From Desulfobulbaceae bacterium DB1 (GTDB lineage: Bacteria > Desulfobacterota > Desulfobulbia > Desulfobulbales > SURF-16), in the NCBI GenBank assembly GCA_001914235.1, contig MQUF01000026.1, positions 1 to 64,000 on the forward strand: a stretch of 64,000 nucleotides of DNA, read 5' to 3'. This document shows, one piece after another, positions 46,679-56,053 of the stretch. The notes under the pieces were generated by a model that was given only the letters and a program-made list of their open reading frames with translations, had not been told where the DNA came from and did not search any database. Made by a program: the position numbers and the translations under genes. The number at the start of each line of letters is the position of its first letter. Within the stretch, counting starts at the first letter, position 1.

Positions 46679-47332
46679 TTACCAGCGTTCCTTCAGGGAG
46701 GAAATCTTCTCCCTGTAGTCACCGTTGAAAACAGCGGAACCGGCGACAAAGATATTGGCGCCGGCTTGGGAAATGGCACCGATGGTCTCCGGGCTCACGC
46801 CGCCGTCGATCTCGATGCCGACTTTCAGCCCAAGCTGGTCGATACGCCCTTTTAATGCGCGGATTTTATCCAGGGTGGAGGGGATGAAGGACTGGCCGCC
46901 AAACCCGGGATTGACGCTCATCAGCATGACCAGATCGACATCTTCCAGAATATAGTCCAGGGTGGCAAGAGAGGTGGCGGGATTAAGCACGACCCCGGCT
47001 TTTTTGCCCAGTTTTTTTATCTGCTGCACCGTCCGGTGCAGATGGGGACAGGCCTCCACATGCACGGTGATCCAGTCCGCGCCGGCGGCGGCAAAGGTCT
47101 CTATGTATCTGTCCGCATCCTGGATCATCAGATGCACGTCCAGGGGATGCTTGCATATTTTCCGCACCGCCGCCACCACCGGCGGGCCGATGGTGATGTT
47201 GGGCACGAAGCAGCCGTCCATGACGTCGACATGAATGACATCCGCCCCGGCCTCGATCACCGCGTTTATCTCTTCGCCCAGACGGGCAAAGTCCGCGGAC
47301 AATATGGAAGGTGCAATCATTTTGTTTTGCAT
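46679..47332 (-). CDS. rpe: Ribulose-phosphate 3-epimerase
   Basis: 217 residues. Interconverts ribulose-5-phosphate and xylulose-5-phosphate. TIM-barrel signatures: 'APSILSADFARLGEE', 'HVDVMDGCFVPNITIGPPVV', 'DVHLMIQDADRY', 'VLMMSVNPGFGGQSFI'-type loop ('MLMSVNPGFGGQSFIPST'), and 'EIDGGVSPETI'. The start may be Met-1 or Met-5. It ends the lgt-M16-rpe run, with 19 nt to the M16 gene. Confidence 0.95.
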   Translation of the reverse strand: MQNKMIAPSILSADFARLGEEINAVIEAGADVIHVDVMDGCFVPNITIGPPVVAAVRKICKHPLDVHLMIQDADRYIETFAAAGADWITVHVEACPHLHRTVQQIKKLGKKAGVVLNPATSLATLDYILEDVDLVMLMSVNPGFGGQSFIPSTLDKIRALKGRIDQLGLKVGIEIDGGVSPETIGAISQAGANIFVAGSAVFNGDYREKISSLKERW

Positions 47333-47351
47333 CGCTGTTTTCCTTTGTGCC

Positions 47352-50015
47352 TTATTTCGCTCCGACCGTCACCAGGACATAGTGGTCCGGCAGGATATAT
47401 TTGCGGGCAACCTCAAGGACCTTTTGCGCGTCAATTTTTTCAATTTCGCTGATATAGCGGTTGCCGTAATCCTGGCCCAGGGCGTATGTTTCGTTCAGTC
47501 CCATCTCCATGGCCTGGGCGCCATGGGTCTGCAGCCCCAGTTCATAGTTGCTGATCAGCAGGTTTTTCGCCTTGGTCAGTTCCTCCTCGCTCACCGCCTC
47601 TTCCTGGAGAAGAGAAAGCTCCTTCCAGACCGCCTTGAGGACATCGTCCTTTTTATCCGGGTTGGTGCCGATGTATATGCCGAATGAACCCGTATCAAGC
47701 CCGAACAGGGTAAAGGCGGAAAGACTGTAGGCCATGCTCTGCTTGTCGCGCAGCTCGGTGAAAAGCCGGCCGCTCTGGCCGCTTAACACGGTTTCAATAA
47801 CTTCCAGCCCGTATCTGTCGGCGCTTGTCAGGGTGGCGCCGAGAAAACCAAGGATAAAGTGGATCTGCTCCTTGTCGCGCTCAACGGTGAGGATTTCCGG
47901 CACAGCCGGAGGCGAAGGGGGAAGAGACGATTCTGTTATTTCCTGAGAAGCCGTGGCCTTGCCGGGCCAGGAGCCGAAGTAACTCTGGACCAATTCGTAC
48001 GCCTCCTCGGCCTTCACGGCGCCGGAGACGGCAAGCACCATTTTCTCCGGCACGGCATGGCGCTGGTAGATGCTTTTCAGCGCGCTTGGAGAAAAATTTT
48101 TGATGGCATATTCGGAACCAGCCGTGTTCAGCCCGTAGGGATGCCCCTGGAAAAGCAGGCGGTTGAATTCGCGAAAACCGAGAGAAGGAAGGGAGTCTTC
48201 CTGCTGTTTGAGCTGCGACAGCAATTCCGGCCGGATTTTTTCCGCCTCAGCCTGGTCGAATCGCGGCGTGATGACGATGTCTCTCACCAGTTTGAGCCCC
48301 TCATCAAAAAAGCGGGCGAGAAAATCCGCTTTCACGCCAAAGGTGTTTTTCCCGTTGAAGCCGGAAATGGAACCGGCCATATCAGCGATCTCAATGGCAA
48401 TTTCCCTGGGAGTGAGCTTTTCTGTTCCCCGGGGCAGCAGCTCGGTGATAAAGGCGAACGCGCCGTTGGTGGCCTCGGTTTCACCGCGCAGACCGCCGGG
48501 AAAGATGGCCCGCAGGGAGACGGTGGGAACCGTGTTGTCTTCCCGAACAAGCAGGGTGATACCGTTTTTCAGCTTGAAACGGTGGACATCGTTAAGGTAG
48601 GCGTCAAGCAGCAGCGAGGGGGGAACGGCACGCTGCGCCGCTTCATCCGCCTTGGCAATGATATCGGCAAGGGCTCCGTTGTCAAGCGGGATGTCCACCG
48701 CCGACGGAACGAGACAGACGGCGGAAATGTTGCGAGGGGTAAAGTAGCGCTGGGCCACCTCCATGATATCATCGGCGCTGACCGAGCGTACCTTGGCCAG
48801 ATAATCATCCTCCCGCGGATCGCCGGTGAGAAAGTCGAAAGAGCCGAGGGTGCGTGCCTGTCCCTCCGCCCGTTCCAGGTTGAAGACAAAGTCTCCTTCC
48901 AGGTTGCGTTTGATGCGGTTGAGTTCATCGTCCCCCACCCGCAGGTATTTCAGTTTGAAAAACTCTTCAAGAATCCCGGCAAGGGCGGCGCCGACATTGT
49001 CCGACTCCAGGGTGGCGGTGGCTTCGAGCAGTCCCTGGTCCTTGGGGGTAAAGGCAGCGGCGCTGACCCGGTACACCAGCCCCTTTTCGTTACGGAGCGC
49101 ATTGTACAGACGCGAGGTCTCGCCCTGGCCCAGGATACTGGCAATAACATCAAGCACCGGGGTATCCGGATGGGTAAAGGGGGTAATGGGAAAGGCCAGG
49201 GCCAGGTGGCTTTGGCTGGTATCGTCCTTGAGGCAAAAAAAACGGGCGGTATCCTGGGACGGTTCCCGGGGAAGAGACGGTTCCGGGTATGAACCTTTTT
49301 CCAGGTGGCCCATTTGTTTTTTCACCGAGGCGATCACGTCGCCGAAGCGGACATCGCCCACCACCACCACGGTCAGGTTTTTCGGATGGTAATGTTTTTC
49401 CATATAGGCGAGGATGTCGTCGCGGCTGAAACCGGTGACGCTCTCCACCGTGCCGATGACCGGCAGCCGGTAGGGATGGGCGGTATAGGCGGTATTCATC
49501 AGTTCCTGGAAGAGTCTGGTCTGCGGTCTGTCGTTGCGCATGCTGATCTCTTCCAGAATGACCTTTTTCTCCCGTTCAAGCTCGTCGGCGTCAAAGGTTG
49601 AGTTGAGGACGGCATCGGTCAGCACGTCAAGGCCCCTTTCCCAGAATCTGGAGGAAAGGGTGGCATGGTAAACCGTGTATTCAAAGGAGGTGTAGGCGTT
49701 GATGCGGCCACCCACCTCTTCTATGTCTCCGGCGACCCGGCCCGGCCCCCTGGTGGGAGTCCCTTTGAAGATCATATGTTCGATCAAGTGGGTAATGCCG
49801 CCTTCATCCGCATCCTCGTAAATGCTGCCCGCCTTCACCCAGATCTGCACGGTGGCGACCTTGGTTCCCGGCGTTTCCTTGACAATGACGGTTAGATCGT
49901 TGGCAAGGGTTTCCTTGAAAAGATGCGGGGCAAGCTCTTTGGCCTCTGTTGTCTGTGTCGTCATAATAATGGCTAATAGTGTTGTCAGCAGTAAAAGAAG
50001 GGGGGTCCGTTTCAT
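47352..50015 (-). CDS. M16-family zinc protease (insulinase/pitrilysin-like), two-domain
   Basis: 887 residues, exported: signal peptide about 1-24 ('LLLLLTTLLAIIMTTQTTEA'). The first M16 domain has the inverted zinc motif HxxEH in 'GGITHLIEHMIFKGTPTR' (about residue 80) with the distal Glu in 'LEREKKVILEEISMR'. The middle peptidase_M16_C-type domains follow, then a second, inactive M16 copy ('VSLRAIFPGGLRGE', without HxxEH). The family degrades peptides or processes precursors in the periplasm. It lies 13 nt after lgt. Confidence 0.92.
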   Translation of the reverse strand: MKRTPLLLLLTTLLAIIMTTQTTEAKELAPHLFKETLANDLTVIVKETPGTKVATVQIWVKAGSIYEDADEGGITHLIEHMIFKGTPTRGPGRVAGDIEEVGGRINAYTSFEYTVYHATLSSRFWERGLDVLTDAVLNSTFDADELEREKKVILEEISMRNDRPQTRLFQELMNTAYTAHPYRLPVIGTVESVTGFSRDDILAYMEKHYHPKNLTVVVVGDVRFGDVIASVKKQMGHLEKGSYPEPSLPREPSQDTARFFCLKDDTSQSHLALAFPITPFTHPDTPVLDVIASILGQGETSRLYNALRNEKGLVYRVSAAAFTPKDQGLLEATATLESDNVGAALAGILEEFFKLKYLRVGDDELNRIKRNLEGDFVFNLERAEGQARTLGSFDFLTGDPREDDYLAKVRSVSADDIMEVAQRYFTPRNISAVCLVPSAVDIPLDNGALADIIAKADEAAQRAVPPSLLLDAYLNDVHRFKLKNGITLLVREDNTVPTVSLRAIFPGGLRGETEATNGAFAFITELLPRGTEKLTPREIAIEIADMAGSISGFNGKNTFGVKADFLARFFDEGLKLVRDIVITPRFDQAEAEKIRPELLSQLKQQEDSLPSLGFREFNRLLFQGHPYGLNTAGSEYAIKNFSPSALKSIYQRHAVPEKMVLAVSGAVKAEEAYELVQSYFGSWPGKATASQEITESSLPPSPPAVPEILTVERDKEQIHFILGFLGATLTSADRYGLEVIETVLSGQSGRLFTELRDKQSMAYSLSAFTLFGLDTGSFGIYIGTNPDKKDDVLKAVWKELSLLQEEAVSEEELTKAKNLLISNYELGLQTHGAQAMEMGLNETYALGQDYGNRYISEIEKIDAQKVLEVARKYILPDHYVLVTVGAK

Positions 50016-50028
50016 GGCATGTCCTGCG

Positions 50029-50823
50029 TCACGATGCAGATCTGTTTTTTACGTTAAAATAAAGAATTAATCCAGCACAAATCATGAATGCGCTTAACAG
50101 CTGGCCGCGGGTGACAACGCCGAGAAGAAAGCCGATATGGGCGTCCGGCTGGCGGAAAAATTCGACAAAAATACGGAACACACCGTACAGGATCAGGAAT
50201 GCGGCCAGCATGGTGCCGTGACCCCAGCGGTGACGCTGTTTTTCTGTTTTCAGGCGCCAGAGAAGAACAAAAAGAAGGAGTCCCTCGAGCAAGGATTCAT
50301 AAAGCTGGGAGGGATGACGGGGCAGGGGGCCGGCCCCGGGAAAGAGCATGGCCCAGGGAACATCGCTTACCCGCCCATACAGCTCGGCATTGATGAAGTT
50401 GCCGATCCGACCGAGTCCCAATCCGATTGGTGTTGTCACGATATAGATGTCCGCCGTCTCTAAAAAGTTCAGCCCTTTTTTGCGGCAGAAAAGATATCCG
50501 CCCAGCAGCAGTCCGAGCACCGCGCCGTGAAACGACATGCCGCCGTGCCAGGTTGCGAGTATTTCCAGCGGATGGCTCAGGTAGTACGAGGCGTTGTAAA
50601 AAAAGACATAGCCGAGCCGCCCGCCCAGCACCAGGCTGATGATGAGAATGAAATTGAGGTTTTCAAATTCAGCGGCCAGTTTGTCCAGCCGGAAGGTGTT
50701 CATCTGATGACGAACGAGGAAATAGGAAGCGGCAAAGCCGAGTACGTACATCATGCCGTACCAGCGAATCTGCAGCGGTCCCAGTTGAAAGATGACGGGA
50801 TCTATGTCGGGCAGTGAAAGCAT
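50029..50823 (-). CDS. lgt: Prolipoprotein diacylglyceryl transferase
   Basis: 264 residues from ATG 50823 (MLSLPDIDPVIFQLG), the typical Lgt start; an in-frame ATG at 50868 has no ribosome binding site. About seven TM segments. Moves a diacylglyceryl group from phosphatidylglycerol onto the lipobox Cys of prolipoproteins such as those at 44353 and 55438. Signatures: 'IRWYGMMYVLGF', 'WHGGMSFHGAVLGLLLGGYLF', 'GRIGNFINAELYGRVSDVPWAM' (Arg and Asn of the active site) and 'RHPSQLYE'. It starts the lgt-M16-rpe operon. Confidence 0.96.
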   Translation of the reverse strand: MLSLPDIDPVIFQLGPLQIRWYGMMYVLGFAASYFLVRHQMNTFRLDKLAAEFENLNFILIISLVLGGRLGYVFFYNASYYLSHPLEILATWHGGMSFHGAVLGLLLGGYLFCRKKGLNFLETADIYIVTTPIGLGLGRIGNFINAELYGRVSDVPWAMLFPGAGPLPRHPSQLYESLLEGLLLFVLLWRLKTEKQRHRWGHGTMLAAFLILYGVFRIFVEFFRQPDAHIGFLLGVVTRGQLLSAFMICAGLILYFNVKNRSAS

Positions 50824-50970
50824 AGCACTCTTTAAACCCGAGAAATATCGCTTGTCAAGCAATTGCATGAAATGGTGTAATGGTTCTTATGAGCGGCGCG
50901 GGCTCGGGAGCAGCCGCAGCCTGGGCAAGGGGGGGCATCATGGCGGATGAATCATTAACCGTGGAACAAG

Positions 50971-51615
50971 TTGCATCAGCTGGTCGCCGAATATCGGGAC
51001 AAGGCGGTCAGGGCGAAAGAGCTTTTCGACAGCCTGTTTGAGAACAATCACTCGGTTATGCTTCTTATTGATCCGGAAAGCGGGGCCATCAGGGATGCCA
51101 ATGCAATGGCCTGCCGATATTACGGCTACAGCAAAGCACGGATGGCGGCAATGCACATCATGGACATTAATGTCCTTTCCCCGGAGCAGGTGCGCGAGGA
51201 GATGCAAAACGCCGAACTTGCACGGCGAAATTATTTCAACTTTCACCATCGGCTGGCAAATGGCGAGATTCGGGAGGTGGAGGTCTCTAGCGGCCCGATT
51301 ACCATCAACAAGCAAAAGTTGTTGTATTCCATTATTCATGATATTTCCAGGCGCAGGAAAGTCGAGCGGGGAAAAGAACAGCTGATCGTCAGCCTGGAAA
51401 AGGCCCTGGCGGAAATAAAAACATTGCGCGGGATTCTGCCGATCTGCTGCTCCTGTAAAAAGATTCGCGATGACAAAGGATACTGGCGCCAGATCGAGAT
51501 TTATATCAAAGAGCATTCCGGCGCGGAATTTTCCCATGGAATCTGTCCGGAATGCATCAGGAAACTCTATCCGGATTTTGATGTTGGCCGCAAGGATGAT
51601 TGCGAGAAGAAATGA
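50971..51615 (+). CDS. PAS-domain protein with C-terminal Cys-rich sensory module, probable 5' frameshift
   Basis: 214 residues from TTG 50971. A PAS domain (about residues 20-130: 'FDSLFENNHSVMLLIDPESGAIRDANAMACRYYGYS', 'SIIHDISRRRKVE') is followed by a short coiled coil and a Cys-rich end 'ILPICCSCKKIRDDKGYWRQIEIYIKEHSGAEFSHGICPECIRKLYP', a module common at the C-terminus of sensor proteins. An ATG at 50940 with a strong GGGGGG ribosome binding site encodes MADESLTVEQ in another frame; deleting one base at 50970 joins it as 'VEQLHQLVAEY'. So the true start is probably 50940 with a one-base shift. Its stop overlaps the M24 gene. Confidence 0.7.
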   Translation: MHQLVAEYRDKAVRAKELFDSLFENNHSVMLLIDPESGAIRDANAMACRYYGYSKARMAAMHIMDINVLSPEQVREEMQNAELARRNYFNFHHRLANGEIREVEVSSGPITINKQKLLYSIIHDISRRRKVERGKEQLIVSLEKALAEIKTLRGILPICCSCKKIRDDKGYWRQIEIYIKEHSGAEFSHGICPECIRKLYPDFDVGRKDDCEKK

Positions 51616-52895
51616 ATTACGGGGCGGCGCGCCGAGCAGGCAATGCCATGACGACAAGGGAGTGTGATGTGGAACGAATTCCATTAACGGAACTTCAATC
51701 GCGCTGGCAGCGATGCCGCGAACTGCTGGTCCGCTTCGTCCCCCGGGCGGAAGGGATTATTGTTTTTTCCAGACTGAATATCTATTACCTGAGCGGCACC
51801 TTCGGCAACGGCATTTTCTGGTTGCCGCTTGAGGGGGAACCGGTGCTGCTTTGCCGCCGCGGGCTGGAGCGGGCGGCACTTGAATCATCCATGGCCGGAA
51901 TTTTTCCTTTCAGGTCGTATAAGGACGTCGAAGGCCTTCTGGAAAACAGCGGATCCCCATTGGCGGCAAAAGTAGCCGCGGAAATGAACGGCCTTTCCTG
52001 GTCGCTGGCCGAAAGCTTCACCGGCCATCTGGGCCGGCATGAGTTTTTGCCGGGGGATAAAATCCTTGCCATGGCCAGGGGGACGAAATCAGCCTGGGAA
52101 CTTGCTAAAATCCGCGAGGCAGGGGCGCGGCACGACCGATGTCTGACAAAACTGCTGCCGCCTTTGCTGCGCGAGGGACAAAGTGAACTGGAAATATCGC
52201 GCACCCTTTTTTCTTTGCTGCTTGATCAGGGCCATCATGGGATGCTGCGGATGGAGAATTACGGCGAAGAGGTTTTTCTGGGCCATATTGCGGCAGGAGA
52301 CAGCGCCAACTATCCGAGCGTCTTCAATGGGCCGGTGGGGCTGCGCGGCATGCATCCATCCGTACCCCATATGGGATCGGCCGGTAAGCTGTGGGCGGCC
52401 GGCGAGGCGTTGACGATTGATATCGGTTTCATCTTTGAGGGGTATCATACCGATAAAACCCAGGTTTACTGGCTGGGAAATGCTGAAAGCATCCCCGGTC
52501 GTGTACGGGCGGCCCATGATTTTTGCATTGAAATTCAGCAGTGGATTGCCGACCTGCTCCGGCCGGGGGCTGTTCCGGCAGCGATATGGGAACAGTGCCT
52601 GGTGCGGGCGGAAAAAAGCGGCTGGGCGGAAGGGTTCATGGCGCTGGGCCGCAACAAGGTTGCTTTTGTCGGCCATGGCATCGGCCTGGCCATTGACGAG
52701 TACCCGGTGCTGGCCAGGGGATTTGATCTGCCGCTTGAAGAAGGCATGGTCCTGGCGGTGGAGCCGAAAATCGGCATCCCTGAAATCGGCATGGTCGGGG
52801 TGGAAAACACCTTTGAAGTGACCGCCGGCGGAGGCAGGTGTCTTACCGGGTCTTATTTTGACATGATTACAATACCGCCGGCCGAGGCATCATAG
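51612..52895 (+). CDS. M24 family metallopeptidase (Xaa-Pro aminopeptidase-like)
   Basis: 427 residues from ATG 51612, which overlaps the PAS gene stop (ATGA); a downstream ATG at 51648 is possible. An N-terminal creatinase-like domain (about 25-165) precedes the pita-bread M24 domain. Metal ligands: Asp in 'LTIDIGFIFEGYHTDKTQVYW' (both Asp residues), His in 'FVGHGIGLAIDEYP', Glu in 'LAVEPKIGIPEIG' and Glu in 'MVGVENTFEVT'. Probable cytoplasmic dinuclear Mn/Co peptidase cleaving X-Pro bonds; exact substrate not known. Confidence 0.92.
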   Translation: MNYGAARRAGNAMTTRECDVERIPLTELQSRWQRCRELLVRFVPRAEGIIVFSRLNIYYLSGTFGNGIFWLPLEGEPVLLCRRGLERAALESSMAGIFPFRSYKDVEGLLENSGSPLAAKVAAEMNGLSWSLAESFTGHLGRHEFLPGDKILAMARGTKSAWELAKIREAGARHDRCLTKLLPPLLREGQSELEISRTLFSLLLDQGHHGMLRMENYGEEVFLGHIAAGDSANYPSVFNGPVGLRGMHPSVPHMGSAGKLWAAGEALTIDIGFIFEGYHTDKTQVYWLGNAESIPGRVRAAHDFCIEIQQWIADLLRPGAVPAAIWEQCLVRAEKSGWAEGFMALGRNKVAFVGHGIGLAIDEYPVLARGFDLPLEEGMVLAVEPKIGIPEIGMVGVENTFEVTAGGGRCLTGSYFDMITIPPAEAS

Positions 52896-52978
52896 CCTTC
52901 CCCGCCGGAGGCATGAAGGGAGCAATGACCTGTGCGCAAATGCTGAACCGGCGATGCACCCGGCCCTGTTCGTGTTTC

Positions 52979-54196
52979 CTAAAACGAGGGCATCGGCATG
53001 GCGCCCCATTTATGACGGCCGGATGTCTGGATGATGGAAAGAACCCGATGATCGTGGGCATCAACGTCGATCAGCAGCATGGGGGTTCTGCGGGTGAATA
53101 ATGAAAAAAGATCCTTGCCTGCCGCCAATTTTCCTTTTTCGTCCTGCACCGACACAAAAACAAAACGTTCGACGTCATAGTTTGTTTCCACGGATCCCAG
53201 GGTTTTGAAGAAATTATAGAAAATCCTGAAGAATTTCCCCAAGCCGCCGCTGAACTTATGCTGGTGCCACTCAAGAACCTCCGGAAAGCGCTCAATGATA
53301 TCATCGGAGAAGCGACGGTCCTCGTCGGTGACCAGTGCCGTCAGAAAAAAATCAGCCGGGAAAATATAGGCAAGGTGTGCGGCCCTGTTTTCCCGCAGAA
53401 TCGGTCCCGCCTCGGCGGAGGAGAGAATCGCCCGGTACAATTTTTTGACTTCATCAGCCGGACGTGGAAACACCGGCAGAAGGGTCATTGTGTCGGTCGT
53501 GACAAGGGGGAGCCTGCTGACGGTATACTCCCTGATTCCCATGGCCGTTCCCACGGAAAGCACAAGGACAAGGCAGTAGAGGGCGAGAATGCCGAGCCAT
53601 TTCGGCTTGATCCAGCCGAGAAGCAGGGAGTGGATTCTGCCCCCCGGTTCACCCGGCAGAAACATGGGGGTCTTTTTCATGTACTCCTCATAGCCTGCCG
53701 GGGCTTCCTGCTTCATCCGCCATTCCTCATTGCGGGCAAGCAGGTAGTAGATGAAGAGCATGGTCACATACATGATGAGGATAATGAAGCGAGGCCAGTA
53801 AAGAAGAAGGCCGAATCCGGAGATGGCCAGAAAGAGATATTGCGGATGTCGTATTTTTGAGTAAAAACTCATCCGTACCACGCCTTTGTTGGTAAAGCGG
53901 CCGTAGTAAAGCGGGACTGCGGCGGAAAAGAAAAGCAGCAGGCCGACAGGCAGCAGCAGTTGCAGAGAGGAAAGGGCGACAATTGCCGGGTCATCCGGAA
54001 AGGTCATGTGCGGCAGGAAAAATTCGGTGGTCCAGCTCAGAAGCGGCGTGGATGAGAAAAAATCGAGGATCGGCCCGTAGACCGAGTAAAAATAGAGGGC
54101 AAAGGGAGATATCATAATGATGATCTCCACCCCGATGAGGATGTAGGCAATGGTCGCGGCAAGCAGAAACAGCCTGGATGTTTTTTCTTCCGCCAT
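52979..54196 (-). CDS. Integral membrane protein with isoprenylcysteine/phospholipid methyltransferase-like domain
   Basis: 405 residues from ATG 54196, where GGAGAG lies close upstream; an in-frame ATG at 54277 would add 27 residues. Four to six TM segments in the first 250 residues. The stretch 'GVVRMSFYSKIRHPQYLFLAISGFGLLLYWPRF' with 'RNEEWRMKQEAPAGYEEYMKKTPMF' resembles the PEMT/ICMT-type (RHPxY...E-E) S-adenosylmethionine-dependent methyltransferases. The C-terminal 150 residues (after about 240) have no assigned domain. Substrate unknown; it could be a lipid or a protein. Confidence 0.7.
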   Translation of the reverse strand: MAEEKTSRLFLLAATIAYILIGVEIIIMISPFALYFYSVYGPILDFFSSTPLLSWTTEFFLPHMTFPDDPAIVALSSLQLLLPVGLLLFFSAAVPLYYGRFTNKGVVRMSFYSKIRHPQYLFLAISGFGLLLYWPRFIILIMYVTMLFIYYLLARNEEWRMKQEAPAGYEEYMKKTPMFLPGEPGGRIHSLLLGWIKPKWLGILALYCLVLVLSVGTAMGIREYTVSRLPLVTTDTMTLLPVFPRPADEVKKLYRAILSSAEAGPILRENRAAHLAYIFPADFFLTALVTDEDRRFSDDIIERFPEVLEWHQHKFSGGLGKFFRIFYNFFKTLGSVETNYDVERFVFVSVQDEKGKLAAGKDLFSLFTRRTPMLLIDVDAHDHRVLSIIQTSGRHKWGAMPMPSF

Positions 54197-54480
54197 CAGC
54201 ACTCTCCGTGTCAATGTATGGTGATTCCGCGGCCTGTCCGCCGTCCTTTTCGTGCCTGGTTGAAAAAGGATGGACAAAGGATGGGCAGCGGTTTTATTAT
54301 AAAGATCTCCTTTTTGGACTTTGGTTCATGCCGAACCATAAAATGAACCCTGTCCAGCCTTCTGCATAAAGGTATCCTTTAATTTTTCCGGGAAGTACAG
54401 AAAAAAATGGCTGATTCGCCGACAACCCTGCTTCTTTTCATTGGCCCTGAACGCTCTTTATCCATGGAGACCATGCGTCC

Positions 54481-55338
54481 ATGATACCTCCCTACCCCGA
54501 TTCCGCCGAGCTTGGCCTGGCGATGCGCGACCTGCTGCACCCGCTCTTTCAGCAGTTGCCGGATGGCATATCGGAGTTTACCTTCGCCAATATCTATCTC
54601 TTTCGGGCAGCCCACGGATACCGGATCGCACGGCTTGCCGACGGGACCATCCTGCTGAGCGGATCGGACACGGGCAACCCTTTTTTCATGCTCCCCTTCG
54701 GCCTCCCGGAAACCCACACCCTGCGGGCGCTGTTTGCCGCGTTCGGGATGATGAAGTGCGTGTCGGATTCTCAGGCGACACGCTTAAAGGAAATGGGCTA
54801 CAATATTTCCGAAGATCGTGATAACTTTGATTATCTTTACCTGCGCCGCGATCTGGCGGAACTGACCGGCGGCAAATTTCACAGCAAGCGGAATCTGATC
54901 AAGGCTTTTTTGAGCAATTATTCGTATGAGGGCAAGCCGTTGCTTGCGGAGTACATGCCGGATGCCCTGCGGATTCTGGAGGAGTGGCGGCAGGGGCGGG
55001 ATGATGCCGGTGACTACCTTGCCGCCCGGGAGGGGCTGGAAAGGGCGGAGGAGCTGCAGTTGTGCGGCGGCATTTACTATGTTGACGATCGGCCGGTTGC
55101 CTACTCCCTGGGGGAGGAGCTGATGCGGGGCAGGAGTTTTGCCATCCATTTTGAAAAGGCGGTGGCTGAATACAAGGGACTCTGGCAGTTTGTCAACCAG
55201 GCCTTTGCTTCCATCCTGCCGGAACACTATGAAACCGTTAACCGGGAGCAGGATCTGGGGAACCCGGGATTGCGGCAGGCCAAGCTCAGCTATAAACCGG
55301 TGGATTTTGTCAAGAAGTACAGAGCGTTTGTCCCGTGA
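54481..55338 (+). CDS. DUF2156 protein (GNAT-like fold)
   Basis: 285 residues. Matches the DUF2156 pattern: 'SEFTFANIYLFRAAHGYRIARLADGTILLSG', 'DNFDYLYLRRDLAELTGGKFHSKRNLIKAFLSNY', 'GGIYYVDDRPVAYSLGEEL', 'FAIHFEKAVAEYKGLWQFVNQAFAS', 'YETVNREQDLGNPGLRQAKLSYKPVDFVKKYRAF'. This domain occurs as the C-terminal soluble part of phosphatidylglycerol lysyltransferases (MprF) and alone in many bacteria. Here it stands alone without a membrane part, so it may transfer an aminoacyl or acyl group; the substrate is not deducible. Confidence 0.85.
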   Translation: MIPPYPDSAELGLAMRDLLHPLFQQLPDGISEFTFANIYLFRAAHGYRIARLADGTILLSGSDTGNPFFMLPFGLPETHTLRALFAAFGMMKCVSDSQATRLKEMGYNISEDRDNFDYLYLRRDLAELTGGKFHSKRNLIKAFLSNYSYEGKPLLAEYMPDALRILEEWRQGRDDAGDYLAAREGLERAEELQLCGGIYYVDDRPVAYSLGEELMRGRSFAIHFEKAVAEYKGLWQFVNQAFASILPEHYETVNREQDLGNPGLRQAKLSYKPVDFVKKYRAFVP

Positions 55339-55437
55339 AGGCGGGCTGTGAAAAAATAATGTATTGCAAGGATGTTCTGCCAAACCATTGATTATTGCAT
55401 TCCAAATGAACAAATACATGTGAGGAAGAGGTGTGTT

Positions 55438-56025
55438 ATGAAACGAACTGCTTTGTTGATTTCTTTGTTTTTGTTGCTGGGCATGGGTTTATCCGGCTGC
55501 GGCTACAATACCATCCAGGAAAACGATGAAGGGGTGATCGCGGCCTGGGGTGACGTGGAGGCCGCCTACCAGCGGCGGGCCGATCTCATTCCCAATCTGG
55601 TGGAGGTGGTGAAGGGATATGCGGCCCATGAGCAGGAAACCCTGATCGCGGTCACCGAGGCCCGGGCCGAAGTGGGCAAGCTGCGGCTCGGCAGCGATGT
55701 GATCAATGATCAGGAGAGTTTTACCCGTTTCCAGCAGGCCCAGGGCGGGCTCAGTTCAGCCCTTTCCCGCTTGATGGTGGTGGTGGAGCGTTATCCCGAC
55801 CTGAAGGCCAACCAGAATTTTCTCGACCTGCAGCATCAGCTCGAGGGCACGGAAAACAGGATCAATGTCGCCAGGGTGCGCTATAATGACGCGGTGAGGG
55901 TCTTTAACACCTCGATCCGCACCTTTCCCAGCAACCTGACCAATAATTTTCTGTTGAAGCTGCCCCGGCGGGAACCGTTCAAGGCCGAGGCTGGGGCGGA
56001 GCAAGCGCCGAAGGTCTCTTTTTAA
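55438..56025 (+). CDS. lemA: LemA family lipoprotein
   Basis: 195 residues from ATG 55438; upstream frame to 55372 has no ribosome binding site. Lipoprotein signal 'LLISLFLLLGMGLSGC' (lipobox LSGC). LemA core: 'NTIQENDEGVIAAWGDVEAAYQRRADLIPNLVEVVKGYAAHEQETLIAVTEARAEV', 'VVVERYPDLKANQNFLDLQHQLEGTENRINVARVRYNDAVRVFNTSIRTFPSN'. Four-helix protein that typically sits next to TPM-domain genes, as here, and is of unknown biochemical role. Confidence 0.93.
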   Translation: MKRTALLISLFLLLGMGLSGCGYNTIQENDEGVIAAWGDVEAAYQRRADLIPNLVEVVKGYAAHEQETLIAVTEARAEVGKLRLGSDVINDQESFTRFQQAQGGLSSALSRLMVVVERYPDLKANQNFLDLQHQLEGTENRINVARVRYNDAVRVFNTSIRTFPSNLTNNFLLKLPRREPFKAEAGAEQAPKVSF

Positions 56026-56053
56026 CAAATGCGCCGGTCTGGAAGGGGAAAAA

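Noticed and set aside
47859-49292. 477-codon plus-strand frame across the M16 protease gene
   Set aside because: Antisense to a gene with a signal peptide, HxxEH motif and full family length.
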